A DNA stretch of 64,000 nt from Nitzschia sp. pyKryTriq1 (taxonomy: Eukaryota > Bacillariophyta > Bacillariophyceae > Bacillariales > Bacillariaceae): the NCBI GenBank assembly GCA_956465555.1, contig OY101122.1, positions 693,001 to 757,000 on the forward strand, given 5' to 3'. Both the position numbers and the translations under genes were made by a program. The notes under the pieces were generated by a model that searched no databases, had not been told where the DNA came from, and saw nothing but the letters and a program-made list of their open reading frames with translations. This document shows, piece by piece, positions 1 to 9,650 of the stretch. The first letter of the stretch is position 1; every line of letters begins with the position of its first letter.

Positions 1-231
1 CTGGGCAAAAGGACCCTAGCTTCGATGGCAGGACTCTGTCCCCCAGCCTGCATTGGATTTTGTGCAGACAGAACTGATACAGGCTACACGAGCAACAGCT
101 GTTCTTTTGGCGCTAATTTCGGAACAACTTTCGATTATACCGAGTCAGAATCAAGTGTGGAAAACTCTACGAGAAATGCAGATATTATCGGTTTGGGTTT
201 GATATTGGACGATGGCGACGATGGAGGGTGA
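1..231 (+). CDS. Possible 3' end of a gene cut by the left edge
   Basis: The frame is open from base 1 and ends with TGA at 229-231. An internal ATG at 25 would give a 68-residue peptide rich in Ser, Thr and Gly with an acidic DDGDDGG tail. No domain is recognised. It may be the last exon of a gene lying to the left or a chance frame, and the low-complexity composition argues for caution. Confidence 0.2.
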   Translation: MGKRTLASMAGLCPPACIGFCADRTDTGYTSNSCSFGANFGTTFDYTESESSVENSTRNADIIGLGLILDDGDDGG

Positions 232-704
232 CTAGAACATAGGAGTAAAGACTTATAATAGCGAATGTAACACCTCAATATATGTTTTAGACAGATGTTT
301 TGAATCGTCTCTGAAATCCAGTGAAATTTCCTACCTACAAATAATGAACACAAGCAAGATGAGAAACGTGGTATTCGTCATAATGTAGAAGTCGTATATG
401 ACTCATTTGTAGCTGGTAAACAGCTTGCCCTCAGAAGGAAGTCAGCAGTGAAGTTTTCAACATGCTGAAGATTAATGATAATTGAATTGTAGATAATGCT
501 AGTATCCTCATTGGACTCAGACAACGAACGACCTGAAAGATGCAAACATTGGGGCTCACCTGGAAGTTTCCACCATTCGGCCTTGGACGGCCGGTCATCT
601 GAAAATACGGTACCACATGGGGAAGGAATAAGACAATAAGAAATTAACTGAGAGTCCAGTGAGAGCAGTCAGAACGGTGGGCACGCGACAAGCACAATCG
701 CAAC
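232..704. other. No gene seen
   Basis: AT-rich intergenic sequence. Short frames on both strands have no recognisable product, and no repeat or RNA gene was noticed. Confidence 0.5.
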
Positions 705-932
705 CTACGTTCCGTCATCGTCCTCTTCAAATGTCAAATCTCCAAAGACAAAAGGATCGATATCTGCTGGTGATGATAGCATATCAATTTTTGTTGAAAG
801 GGCTTTGAGGCCGGTTCTAGAATTCCATCGCGCAGCCTTTGTTTCGAGCCTTCGGCATTCTCTGTTGACAGCAGTAGGGACTCGTCGCCCCAGGAAGTTT
901 CGCCCCGTCGCAAGGAATCGAGCTGTTCTCAT
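705..932 (-). CDS. Small ORF, hypothetical
   Basis: A 75-residue frame from the ATG at 932 to the stop at 705-707. It has a basic N-terminal half (RTARFLATGRNFLGRR) and an acidic tail (DLTFEEDDDGT). The frame stays open upstream to about 997, where a TTACAG acceptor-like site lies, so this could be the last exon of a spliced minus-strand gene. I could not find a convincing first exon: the only nearby donor gives an intron of about 35 nt. No family is recognised. Confidence 0.25.
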   Translation of the reverse strand: MRTARFLATGRNFLGRRVPTAVNRECRRLETKAARWNSRTGLKALSTKIDMLSSPADIDPFVFGDLTFEEDDDGT

Positions 933-1065
933 ATCGACTTCTTCTAGGAGAAGATTGTTCGTTTCAATGTAACGGTAGAGTCGTCTCCGAGAAGAGCTGT
1001 AAGTTCACACAAAGCAAAAGGTACGGTATGAGTACTGAACGTAGTTTGAATGCATCGTCATTCTT

Positions 1066-1090
1066 CTCGTCGTTCGTCGTTCGTCGTTCG
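1066..1090 (+). repeat. 7-bp tandem repeat (TCGTCGT)
   Basis: About three and a half copies of a TCGTCGT unit lie in non-coding DNA. Confidence 0.7.
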
Positions 1091-1278
1091 TAGTCCGCAC
1101 TCCGCGCTCTACAGTACTCTCTCATCATCGCAACACGCTACACCACACAACAAGATCCACAAAAAATACTAGCAAAAGGCGGGGCGAATGAATTCTACTG
1201 TTACGACGTACGTCCTACTACCGGTAGAATTGAGCGAACGCGCAGCAGCATTCCACGTGCCACAGGAAAAGGCCGTTC

Positions 1279-1308
1279 TCAACCTCTTTGCAGCGTAATC
1301 AATTCGGT
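1279..1308 (+). repeat. 30-bp direct repeat, copy 1
   Basis: This 30-base stretch recurs exactly at 1972-2001, 693 bp away. It begins TCAACCTCTTTGC and ends AATTCGGT. The flanks do not match, so it is an isolated direct repeat around a segment that holds only a doubtful ORF, a GT microsatellite and a small tandem repeat. Confidence 0.85.
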
Positions 1309-1394
1309 TTATTCAGACCCAATGACCAAAGCACAGCTGAGCATGAGAGGAGTTGAAGTGCACCACCAATTGCAGTATAGCTTGATTTTGGCGG

Positions 1395-1679
1395 TCAAGC
1401 GCGTTGGTGGGTGTCAGCGGCAGTAATTGTCGGGCATAAAAGTCTTCGGACATGCACCCTGGCATCAGAGTCGATGCAGGAAAGGAAGGATTGCTGTTCT
1501 AATGAAACGTGCAAGCAATCTGGATCTTTTTCGAAAGAGTCAAAGTTGTTGAAATTGGAACAAACGTCATGAGCTAGTTGGCTGGACGCCGGGATGCAAG
1601 CAATAGGAGAATTGTGGGCAGGTTCTTCTACAGCAGGGTTGGTGCTTGAAGGCTCGGTGCTTGAAGGCTTGGTCGTCAT
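1395..1679 (-). CDS. Small ORF, doubtful
   Basis: A 94-residue minus-strand frame, Ser/Thr/Pro-rich at the start and with scattered cysteines later. It has no recognisable domain, no signal peptide and no spliced extension. It sits between the two 30-bp direct repeats and beside a GT microsatellite, so it may be non-coding. Confidence 0.15.
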   Translation of the reverse strand: MTTKPSSTEPSSTNPAVEEPAHNSPIACIPASSQLAHDVCSNFNNFDSFEKDPDCLHVSLEQQSFLSCIDSDARVHVRRLLCPTITAADTHQRA

Positions 1680-1710
1680 GTTAGGCTCTGTTATGTTCTT
1701 GCTAAGCGTG

Positions 1711-1739
1711 GTGTGTGTGTGTGTGTGTGTGTGTGTGTG
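1711..1739 (+). repeat. (GT)n microsatellite
   Basis: About 14 GT dinucleotides in an uninterrupted run in non-coding DNA. Confidence 0.95.
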
Positions 1740-1890
1740 ATAACAAACGTGTGAGAATAAAACCGCAACTAGTATTGGCTAGAGGATGTGTTTTGTTGGA
1801 AGAGGGGGGAAGAGATTCTGACTGTCGTGGATGGTTGGCTTTCAATAGTCCTGTCGGAAGCGACACATAGTTTTGGCGGGAGAGAGGATC

Positions 1891-1960
1891 AAAATCCCGT
1901 GGGATTTCGATTTCGTGGATTCAAAGTAAAATCCCGCGGGATTTCGAATTTCGCAGGATT
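1891..1960 (+). repeat. Two-copy tandem repeat with palindromic core
   Basis: A unit of 31-33 bp occurs twice, at 1891-1921 and 1928-1960. Each copy holds AATCCCGYGGGATTTCGA. In the second copy AAATCCCGCGGGATTT is a perfect 16-bp palindrome. The function is unknown. Confidence 0.75.
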
Positions 1961-1971
1961 GTCGTAACATA

Positions 1972-2001
1972 TCAACCTCTTTGCAGCGTAATCAATTCGG
2001 T
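1972..2001 (+). repeat. 30-bp direct repeat, copy 2
   Basis: Exact second copy of 1279-1308 in the same orientation. Confidence 0.85.
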
Positions 2002-2135
2002 GGAGAGGCGAGCAGACGACGCGGAAGATGAGGCGAGACAAGACGACGGATGTGTGTAGAGAAGATGTGTAGAAGGCGATTGGTATTCAAGTGAGTCGAA
2101 TTAATATGAAATCATCATCATCCGTCCCTTCGATC

Positions 2136-2300
2136 ATACCGGTTCGGTACGTACCGGTACATACCGGTACAGTACTCGGCAGTACTGTACCGATACCGGT
2201 AGAAATTATAGTGTGTTCGTACGGTAGACTACAGTACGAGTATGGTACCGGTACATCAATCTCGCTTCTCTCTGTACTCTACTCGTACGGTACCAGTGCT
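2136..2300. repeat. GTAC/ACCGGT palindrome cluster
   Basis: The segment is dense in GTACCGGTAC, GTACTGTACC and related self-complementary words. It lies downstream of the golgin gene's 3' end rather than upstream of a start codon, unlike most other clusters in the window. I see no gene between 1680 and 2493. Confidence 0.7.
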
Positions 2301-2493
2301 CTAGAGCTACTAGAGAGAGGAGTGAGCTGTGTACCCTGGGTCTACTGTGCGGTATGATATGCTATTTCGTACACATGAGTCTATCTAGGAGTACCATTAC
2401 CCGGGCGGTGGTACCTGGCATCAGATGCAAGCTATAATATGTTCACTAATACTAGAGCTGTTGGCACCACAATGAGGATACCAAAAAACTCTA

Positions 2494-4989
2494 CTAGAAA
2501 CCATCATCAGTTTCCGCCATCAAGAAATTTACCCACTTTTCAGAGACATTTTCGCCCTCCAGAGCCTCTAGCTTCGCCTTTGATGGTGGCAAGGGCGCCG
2601 CCAGCGCCCCTACCACTCTCGATCGCACAGACTCGATATCCATATGGGTTAGGTGTACTTTCTCTTTTTCCTCGTCGGTAAAGTGCAGAACACTTGCCAT
2701 GAGCTGCAACACCTGGTGACGCTTGTCCTTGTCTTTCATGGTGCACCAATCCAGCAGAATATTTTTCATTAGAGTTCGATCGATGATATCTTCTTGCGTC
2801 GTTTGTAGACGGTGAATGGCTTCATCTAGTGACCGCCTTGTCTGAGAATTCTCTGCTTTTAGTTTGTTCAAGGTCATCTGTAGCTCCCTCGTTTGATCCA
2901 TGGCATGTCTAACGCGCGCCTCCCCAGCGAATTGAGCCTGGAGAATTTCCTCTGCGTGGATCTGTTTTAAGGCTTCAATAGCAGCAGCGTGAGCAGATTT
3001 GATGGCCTCTTCTGCCTCCATCCGTTGCTCATCTACCAGACTCATCTCCGCTTGACGTTCGTCTTGGAATGCTTCCAAGGCCGACTGTAGGTTATTGTTT
3101 GCTACCAAGATTCGTTCTTGATCGGCTCGTGCAACCTCTAAATCAGCCAGGGCCGCCGTTAATTGTTGCTTCAAGTCACGAACTTCAGCCAGTGCAGAAT
3201 CGCGCTCTGACTCCACTTGTGAATGAGAAGTAATTGTAGATTGAACAACTGAGTGGCTTTTGGCACGTTCTCGGTCGCGCTCTTCTCGCAACATGGTCAG
3301 TTCCATCTGCAGTGCCCCGAGCTGACTCCTTTCGCCTTCCAATGCTGCGACCTTTTCTTTTAATCCCGTGCACTCTGCTTCCAGGTGATCGACTTGTTCC
3401 TGCAGGGCTTCATTTTCGTCGTGCAATTCTTCCACTTCTTGCTCCACCTCTTCAACTCCTTCTTCGTGTTCATTCATGGAAGATTCAAGCTTCTTGACTG
3501 TTGCCCTGAGCCTAGAAATCTCTTCATCTCGTTCATCCAATAATGCCATCGACTGAGCAAGTTTATCCTCGGCCATACGAATAGTCCGTTGGTCTTGATA
3601 ATTTGCTTGTGCCAGCTGTGACTCGTGTCCCTTCAACACATTTCGAAGCTCCGTTTCAGCTTGATCGGCCCGGGCATTGCTTTCTTCGATCATTTGTTTG
3701 AGGCTTTGCTGACCTTTCGTATATTCATTTTTTTCGTTGGCCAGCCGCATCTCCAAAGACTGCACCTGGGTTTGATATCTATGCTCGGCCTGCGCCATCT
3801 CATGTTGGTATTCCTCCTGTGATGCCAGTAGAATCCTTGCTTCTTTTTCCTGAAATTGGATCATCATAGTCTCCCTCATTTGATTAGCCTTTTCGGTTTC
3901 TTCGTGTAGCTGTTTTTGTAGCGCAACGACTTTTCCTTCCGCTTGCTGCAATGCAAGATCAATCTCGTGGTCATGGTGCAAAGGAATCAGATCGGATCTC
4001 GCGGCTACCTTGCCGCTGTTGCTCTGTGGTTTCACATCAATACTTGGTCTCGGTTTATGTTCAACCTTGGCTGCATGGGGACTTGAATCATAAGTCTCCA
4101 CAACCGCAGCTCCTACCTTTTGTTGCAGCTCGGCCAGCCTGGTTTTGTTGTCGTTGTACTGGGCGGGCTTTGTAAGGTATGAACTACCACTGCTTTTCGA
4201 CGTTTCGGCCACTACCGGTGGCAGCTTCGCTGATTCCATAGCTCGTTGTGAAGGGCGAAGCTGAGTGTCTTGGTGCAATGGTATACCCACGGGGCGATCT
4301 TTGGTATCAGAACCACCCTCTGGCAGTCGCTGCGGGGAATGGACGATTTCCTTCGGTTGTGCTGCCACACTTGTGCTGACACGTTTCGAGATATTTTTGG
4401 TGGCGGGCTGCTTCAGAGGCTCCGACATGGCTGGAATAGAGGGTTTATATGTCGCTGAATTCGATACGACTGTTTCCAATGAAGGTTTGACATAATCAGC
4501 GTTTCGACCCTCGACTTTGGAATACTCAGGCGTCGTCGGTGCTGCTGGTGGCGCGGCAGGAGTCGAAATAGGCTTCACTTCCGTGGACGGCCATTCTTTC
4601 ACCATAGGTACTACCGGTAGAGGTGTTGGAGGTTCTTGCGACCACTGATCATCAAACAAAGGTTTCGAAGAGGTTGTCACAGGCTCGAAGGATGATTCTT
4701 CGGCGTGGTTGCTGTAACTCTCGTCGTCGTGCTCCTCCTCTTCCCGGTCCAAGGCACGAGCGAGCAGCCCCACAAATCCAAACCCAGTAGGTTGAGAATC
4801 TTCTTCTTCTTCTTCCTCCTCCTCCTCATTCTCATAGCCATCATCCTCGTCGTATTCTTCTTCGTCGTCCTCATAATACTCGTCCTCATCACCAGGAGGT
4901 GGCGCCACAGCATTGCCGATTTTTTTCAAGGCTGCATTCCAGTCCTGTGCGCCAACTTTGCCGACTTTGCCCGCTAAATTCCCCCACAT
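2494..4989 (-). CDS. Golgin-like coiled-coil protein with GRAB domain (GMAP-210 / plant GC3-GDAP1 type)
   Basis: One 831-codon frame without an intron. The first ~25 residues (MWGNLAGKVGKVGAQDW) resemble the short amphipathic start of plant golgins GC3/GC4. An acidic tract (about 35-64) and a long Pro/Ser/Thr-rich linker follow, then a heptad-rich coiled coil from about 345 to 735. The last ~100 residues contain ILLDW, a KRHQVLQLMASVLHFTDEEK stretch and a terminal KWVNFLMAE. This layout matches the GRIP-related Arf-binding (GRAB) domain of GMAP-210-type golgins. Family knowledge suggests a cis-Golgi tether recruited by an Arf GTPase. The N-terminal helix may be a membrane-curvature sensor; that is inference. 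A GTAC palindrome cluster lies about 130 bp upstream of the start. Confidence 0.85.
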   Translation of the reverse strand: MWGNLAGKVGKVGAQDWNAALKKIGNAVAPPPGDEDEYYEDDEEEYDEDDGYENEEEEEEEEEDSQPTGFGFVGLLARALDREEEEHDDESYSNHAEESSFEPVTTSSKPLFDDQWSQEPPTPLPVVPMVKEWPSTEVKPISTPAAPPAAPTTPEYSKVEGRNADYVKPSLETVVSNSATYKPSIPAMSEPLKQPATKNISKRVSTSVAAQPKEIVHSPQRLPEGGSDTKDRPVGIPLHQDTQLRPSQRAMESAKLPPVVAETSKSSGSSYLTKPAQYNDNKTRLAELQQKVGAAVVETYDSSPHAAKVEHKPRPSIDVKPQSNSGKVAARSDLIPLHHDHEIDLALQQAEGKVVALQKQLHEETEKANQMRETMMIQFQEKEARILLASQEEYQHEMAQAEHRYQTQVQSLEMRLANEKNEYTKGQQSLKQMIEESNARADQAETELRNVLKGHESQLAQANYQDQRTIRMAEDKLAQSMALLDERDEEISRLRATVKKLESSMNEHEEGVEEVEQEVEELHDENEALQEQVDHLEAECTGLKEKVAALEGERSQLGALQMELTMLREERDRERAKSHSVVQSTITSHSQVESERDSALAEVRDLKQQLTAALADLEVARADQERILVANNNLQSALEAFQDERQAEMSLVDEQRMEAEEAIKSAHAAAIEALKQIHAEEILQAQFAGEARVRHAMDQTRELQMTLNKLKAENSQTRRSLDEAIHRLQTTQEDIIDRTLMKNILLDWCTMKDKDKRHQVLQLMASVLHFTDEEKEKVHLTHMDIESVRSRVVGALAAPLPPSKAKLEALEGENVSEKWVNFLMAETDDGF

Positions 4990-5120
4990 GATGGTGTCAC
5001 TACTTTAAAATCACCAGGTCAGTGATGCTGTTGATATACAGACAGTACTGTAGATTCTAGCAGGAGATGGGGTCAAAATGGCGCTGCTCGAATGTAATGT
5101 GTTTTTGCATCAGTAACACA

Positions 5121-5215
5121 GTTACAGTACCAGTACGTGGTACGGTACCAGGTACCTGGTACCCGCAGGTACTGGTACCGGTAGAGTACCAGTACGCTTG
5201 TATCGTACCGGTAGA
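5121..5215. promoter_or_regulatory. GTAC/ACCGGT palindrome cluster upstream of the golgin
   Basis: Nested self-complementary words, including the perfect 20-bp palindrome GGTACCAGGTACCTGGTACC at 5144-5163. It lies 130-225 bp upstream of the golgin start. A regulatory role is inferred only from position and recurrence elsewhere. Confidence 0.5.
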
Positions 5216-5767
5216 ACTGTAGCATCTTTGGTAGTAGCCGAGCTCTGCTGGCTTGGAGCTCTCCTCATCAATCATCATTCATGCGCATCAATCTCTCTCC
5301 ACTTCTTCGTTTTTCCGCCCTTTGTGTAATTTGGATGACCCCCTTTTTATTTTGAAAAAGTTGGATGGTCTGCCCCGCGAAGATCGCGCTTGGCGAAGCG
5401 CGCACCGAAGAGAAGATTTCCATGATGGGTTTATCGATGACGCCTTCGCCCCTGGTGTCAGTTAAGGACTATTCAAGTACAGTTTACGCGATCACACCGC
5501 GGGCACCGACCACCGATCGTCATGAGAACCGCGAGTTTTGGTGCACTATCGTGGAGAAAAAAGAACGCTTTGACGGATGGGCGGGAGGCGGAGGGAGCGA
5601 GAGGAAGACGCGTTTTTGTTCGTTGTCGTCATGGTGTTTTGACGCCGCTATTCCTTGCTTCCGTCCTTTGACCTTGCTTTCTCATCGGCATCCTTCCAAA
5701 AATTTCACAAAAACTGATCCGACTGTCGTCGTTGTTGGATCCGTGAAACCTTATCCTCAAAATATTC
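5216..5767. other. Intergenic region, no supported gene
   Basis: Region between the golgin and the first acyl-CoA synthetase gene. A 138-codon frame at 5365-5781 has no recognisable features and runs into the 5' leader of the next gene, so I do not call it. Confidence 0.5.
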
Positions 5768-6751
5768 CTCTCTTACATTGACCAAGAGATATCCTCATCA
5801 ACATGCTATCTTCCAAGCTACGATCCGGCCCCGTGAGTAGATTCCTTCGAGATGCTGCGCGCTCTCGAACGAAGATTGCGCCAGCAGTAGTATCTTCCGC
5901 CGATCGGTCGTTCTCGTCGGCAGCACAAGAAAAGGAATGGCAGGAACAAGGCTTGCTGGACGAACATGGCTTGACTGCCTTCAAAACTCTTCGTAAGTGA
6001 AACGAGCGAACTTAGCTCGTGTTTTTTACATGGTTCTCGAAGAACAAATGCAGTCTCATATCAATCGTCGAACTCCCTTTCCCATTATTTTACAGACGAA
6101 ATGCAGGTCAGCTCATGCACTGTCTTTTCGGGTAATGATTTGTTTGGGACCTATGAGGAGGCTTCTGGTGCCTTTGAGTACATGACCTATGCCGACTACG
6201 CCGACAAAGTCGAGAGCTGCCGTGCCGTATTGAAAGATCTAGGTAAGATGAGATGAAAGGAGATGCGATGAGATGAAAGGAGATGAGAGAAGTGATGGAA
6301 CTTTTCTGTTGACCGTTGAGAACGCGCAATATACGAAGTCTGTCTCACGTGGATGTTGTCTCTTTTTTCGTTTTCGCTTTCTTCCTTCAGGAGTTGAGAA
6401 GTATGGAAAGGTGGCTATCATTGCCAACAATCGTTGGGAATGGGCAACCATTGCCGCTGCTGCCTATTCGATGAACGCTACGCTTGTTCCCATGTACGAA
6501 GCGCAGCTGCCCACCGACTGGACGTATATTTTGAATGACTCTGGCAGCTCTGTGGTGTTTTGCGCGACCCAGGATATTTTCGATCGTGTCCAAAAGGATG
6601 TACTCCCCTCCACGCCTTTGGTCAAGGCATCATTGTGTTTGAATGCGCCCGAAGGAGAACCACACGCGTTTGCCACAGCAATGGCAGCTGCCCAACCCGG
6701 TAGTTCTATTTTGAAGCCCACGGAGGAAGATCTTGCGAATTTGATTTATAC
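5768..6751 (+). repeat. Near-identical duplicated tract, copy 1 (ACSL 5' part)
   Basis: This tract matches 8632-9650 almost base for base. It starts 35 bp before the ATG and covers exon 1, both first introns and the first 361 bases of exon 3. By eye I find about five substitutions, plus an extra 35 nt in the second intron of copy 2. Identity stops abruptly inside the codons for the AMP-binding motif. Confidence 0.9.
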
Positions 6752-8171
6752 GAGTGGCACGACTGGAAAACCCAAGGGAGTGGAATTGACGCATTCAAAT
6801 TTCGTATCCAATGTCAAGGCCGCTGGACGAAGCTTGGTGGAGAATCCTAAAGAGTTGGTGCGAGAGTCCGACCGATCTCTAGCATTTCTGCCGTGGGCGC
6901 ATTCGTACGGACAAACATGCGAGCTCTGGATGAGCATGTCCATGGGAGCTGGAATCGGAATTTGCCGTGGGGTTCCTGTGATTCTCGAGGACTTGCAAAT
7001 GGTCAAGCCCACCGTTCTCTTCTCCGTACCCACACTGTACAAAAAGGTCTTTGATGGTGTCCACAATCTCATGGAAGCTGCGACTCCACTCCGAAAATCC
7101 TTGATGCAAAAGGCTCTGGCTCTAGGAAATGAGAATGCTCTTCACCGCAACGGTAATCGGGGGCCTCTCGGTCCATTGCAGAAAATTCAACATTCTGTTC
7201 TAGACCGAATTGTCCTGTCCAAAATTCGGGACCGATTTGGTGGCAATCTGCGCCATGGATTTGTGGCCGGTTCTGCTTGTTCGCCCGAGGTACTAGCCTT
7301 CATGGACTCGATTGGAATTCCAATCTGTGAAGGATATGGACTCACTGAAACATCTCCGATTATTTCCATCAATGTTCCAACACAACGATTTGTGGGGAGT
7401 GTTGGCCGAACAATTGGTGGTGTGAAAGTTCATATCATTGGGGAAGATGGAAAGCCGCTCCCAGCCGGGGAAGAAGGAGAGATTTGCTGCGTCGGGCCCA
7501 ATGTTATGAAAGGATACCACAACAATCCAGAAGCCACCGAGGAAGTCATTTCTGTCGGCCCTGATGGAAAATCGAGAATGTAAGTATTGCTTGGAGGAGA
7601 GAAAACACACTTGTTTCTTTTCTTTTGTGTATCTCACATCGACGCGCATATGTTTTATTTTAATCATGATAGGTTCCACACCGGCGATCTTGGCCGACTA
7701 GATGCTGATGGCTGGCTTCGTGTGACGGGACGTCTAAAGGAACAGTACAAGCTAGAGAATGGAAAATACGTGGTGCCCACACCAATTGAGACTGCCATTG
7801 GCATGAGCCGATTCATTGCCCAAGTTGTGCTTTCTGGAGCAAATCGTCCGTTCAATATTGCATTGCTAGTTCCCGAGTGGCCCGCAATCCGGGCTGAAAT
7901 CGAGGCTGGACAGGATATGAGTGAGGAAGATCTGGCAAATGACGAACGAGTCAAGGCTTTGATTGATAGCGAGATTGTTTCTGGTTGCGCAAAACTAAAG
8001 AAGTTTGAAGTTCCGACCAAGTGGGCATTCGTGGCACCTTTCACTGCTGCTAACAACATGTTGACGCCCAAGATGAGTATCCGTCGCCACAAGGTGATGG
8101 AGGCGTACGAAGACGTCATCGGCAGTTTGTATGGAGACGAGCCTGTAGCTGCCGCAGAAAAGGCGGCATAG
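5803..8171 (+). CDS. Long-chain acyl-CoA synthetase, tandem copy 1
   Basis: Activates fatty acids to acyl-CoA through an acyl-adenylate. Four exons fit: 5803-5992, 6096-6242, 6391-7579 and 7673-8171, all GT-AG and in phase, giving 674 residues. Motifs are the AMP-binding loop YTSGTTGKPKG, YGLTETSP, the HTGDLG motif in exon 4 and NGKYVVPTPIE near the C-terminus. The first ~40 residues are basic, Ser- and Ala-rich without acids, like an organellar presequence, so a mitochondrial or other organellar site is inferred. A paralogue follows head-to-tail 495 bp downstream. The family is clear, but substrate chain length cannot be read. Confidence 0.93.
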
Positions 8172-8631
8172 TCTACATCCAACGTTCCTTAGCACACTCT
8201 ACTAGACTACACAAATCTAATCATTTAGACTTCCTACACGTATTTATCGAAAGCTAAAGTATTGGTGACAGAAAGAACCATCTTCGTCTGAGATTGCATC
8301 CTTGCCTGCATTCATCAAGTCATTCTTCCCTGCGTTGTTGCGTTGGCACTGTCGACGACGAGACGACTCGCAGGACTTTAAATGTTGCGCGTCAGCGACA
8401 ATCGAATGTCAACTAACCCCTCCCCTATTCATTCTATCCGCAGTAGTATAATGCTCATTTTTGCTGGTTCCCACTTGGGGGTAAAGATGTCAACTCCCCA
8501 CGAGAAAAAGGTATCTTCCGTGTCACGAATGACAGGGCGAATTCTTCCGGAACGGATTCTTCCTTCAGATTTCTCAACTGAAGTTTGCATACCAGCCGTG
8601 GTCAAAAGATGCATTTTCCCTGCTACGACGA
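8172..8631. other. Spacer between the two ACSL genes
   Basis: This spacer is unique and not shared with the region upstream of copy 1, so the duplicated tract starts only 35 bp before the ATG. It should hold the terminator of copy 1 and the promoter of copy 2. No GTAC cluster is present. Confidence 0.6.
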
Positions 8632-9650
8632 CTCTCTTACATTGACCAAGAGATATCCTCATCAACATGCTATCTTCCAAGCTACGATCCGGCCCCGTGA
8701 GTAGATTCCTTCGAGATGCTGCGCGCTCTCGAACGAAGATTGCGCCAGCAGTAGTATCTTCCGCCGATCGGTCGTTCTCGTCGGCAGCACAAGAAAAGGA
8801 ATGGCAGGAACAAGGCTTTCTGGACGAACATGGCTTGACTGCCTTCAAAACTCTTCGTAAGTGAAACGAGCGAACTCAGCTAGTGTTTTTTACATGGTTC
8901 TCGAAGAACAAATGCAGTCTCATATCAATCGTCGAACTCCCTTTCCCATTATTTTACAGACGAAATGCAGGTCAGTTCATGCACTGTCTTTTCGGGTAAT
9001 GATTTGTTTGGGACCTATGAGGAGGCTTCTGGTGCCTTTGAGTACATGACCTATGCCGACTACGCCGACAAAGTCGAGAGCTGCCGTGCCGTATTGAAAG
9101 ATCTAGGTAAGATGTGATGAGATAAAAGGACATGAGATGCGATGAGATGAAAGGAGATGCGATGCGATGAGATGAAAGGAGATGAGAGAAGTGATGGAAC
9201 TTTTCTGTTGACCGTTGAGAACGCGCAATATACGAAGTCTGTCTCACGTGGATGTTGTCTCTTTTTTCGTTTTCGCTTTCTTCCTTCAGGAGTTGAGAAG
9301 TATGGGAAGGTGGCTATCATTGCCAACAATCGTTGGGAATGGGCAACCATTGCCGCTGCTGCCTATTCGATGAACGCTACGCTTGTTCCCATGTACGAAG
9401 CGCAGCTGCCCACCGACTGGACGTATATTTTGAATGACTCTGGCAGCTCTGTGGTGTTTTGCGCGACCCAGGATATTTTCGATCGTGTCCAAAAGGATGT
9501 ACTCCCCTCCACGCCTTTGGTCAAGGCATCATTGTGTTTGAATGCGCCCGAAGGAGAACCACACGCGTTTGCCACAGCAATGGCAGCTGCCCAACCCGGT
9601 AGTTCTATTTTGAAGCCCACGGAGGAAGATCTTGCGAATTTGATTTATAC
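8632..9650 (+). repeat. Near-identical duplicated tract, copy 2 (ACSL 5' part)
   Basis: Counterpart of 5768-6751. The second intron carries 35 extra nucleotides made of GATGAGAT-like short repeats. Confidence 0.9.

Noticed and set aside
4705-4977. Plus-strand frame encoding a Phe/Leu/Ile-rich, membrane-like peptide
   Set aside because: Antisense of the acidic Glu/Asp tract of the golgin. GAG/GAA codons read as Leu/Phe on the other strand.
5365-5781. 138-codon plus-strand frame upstream of ACSL copy 1
   Set aside because: No domain, signal or splice connection. It overlaps the start of the duplicated 5' tract and ends 22 bp before the ACSL ATG.
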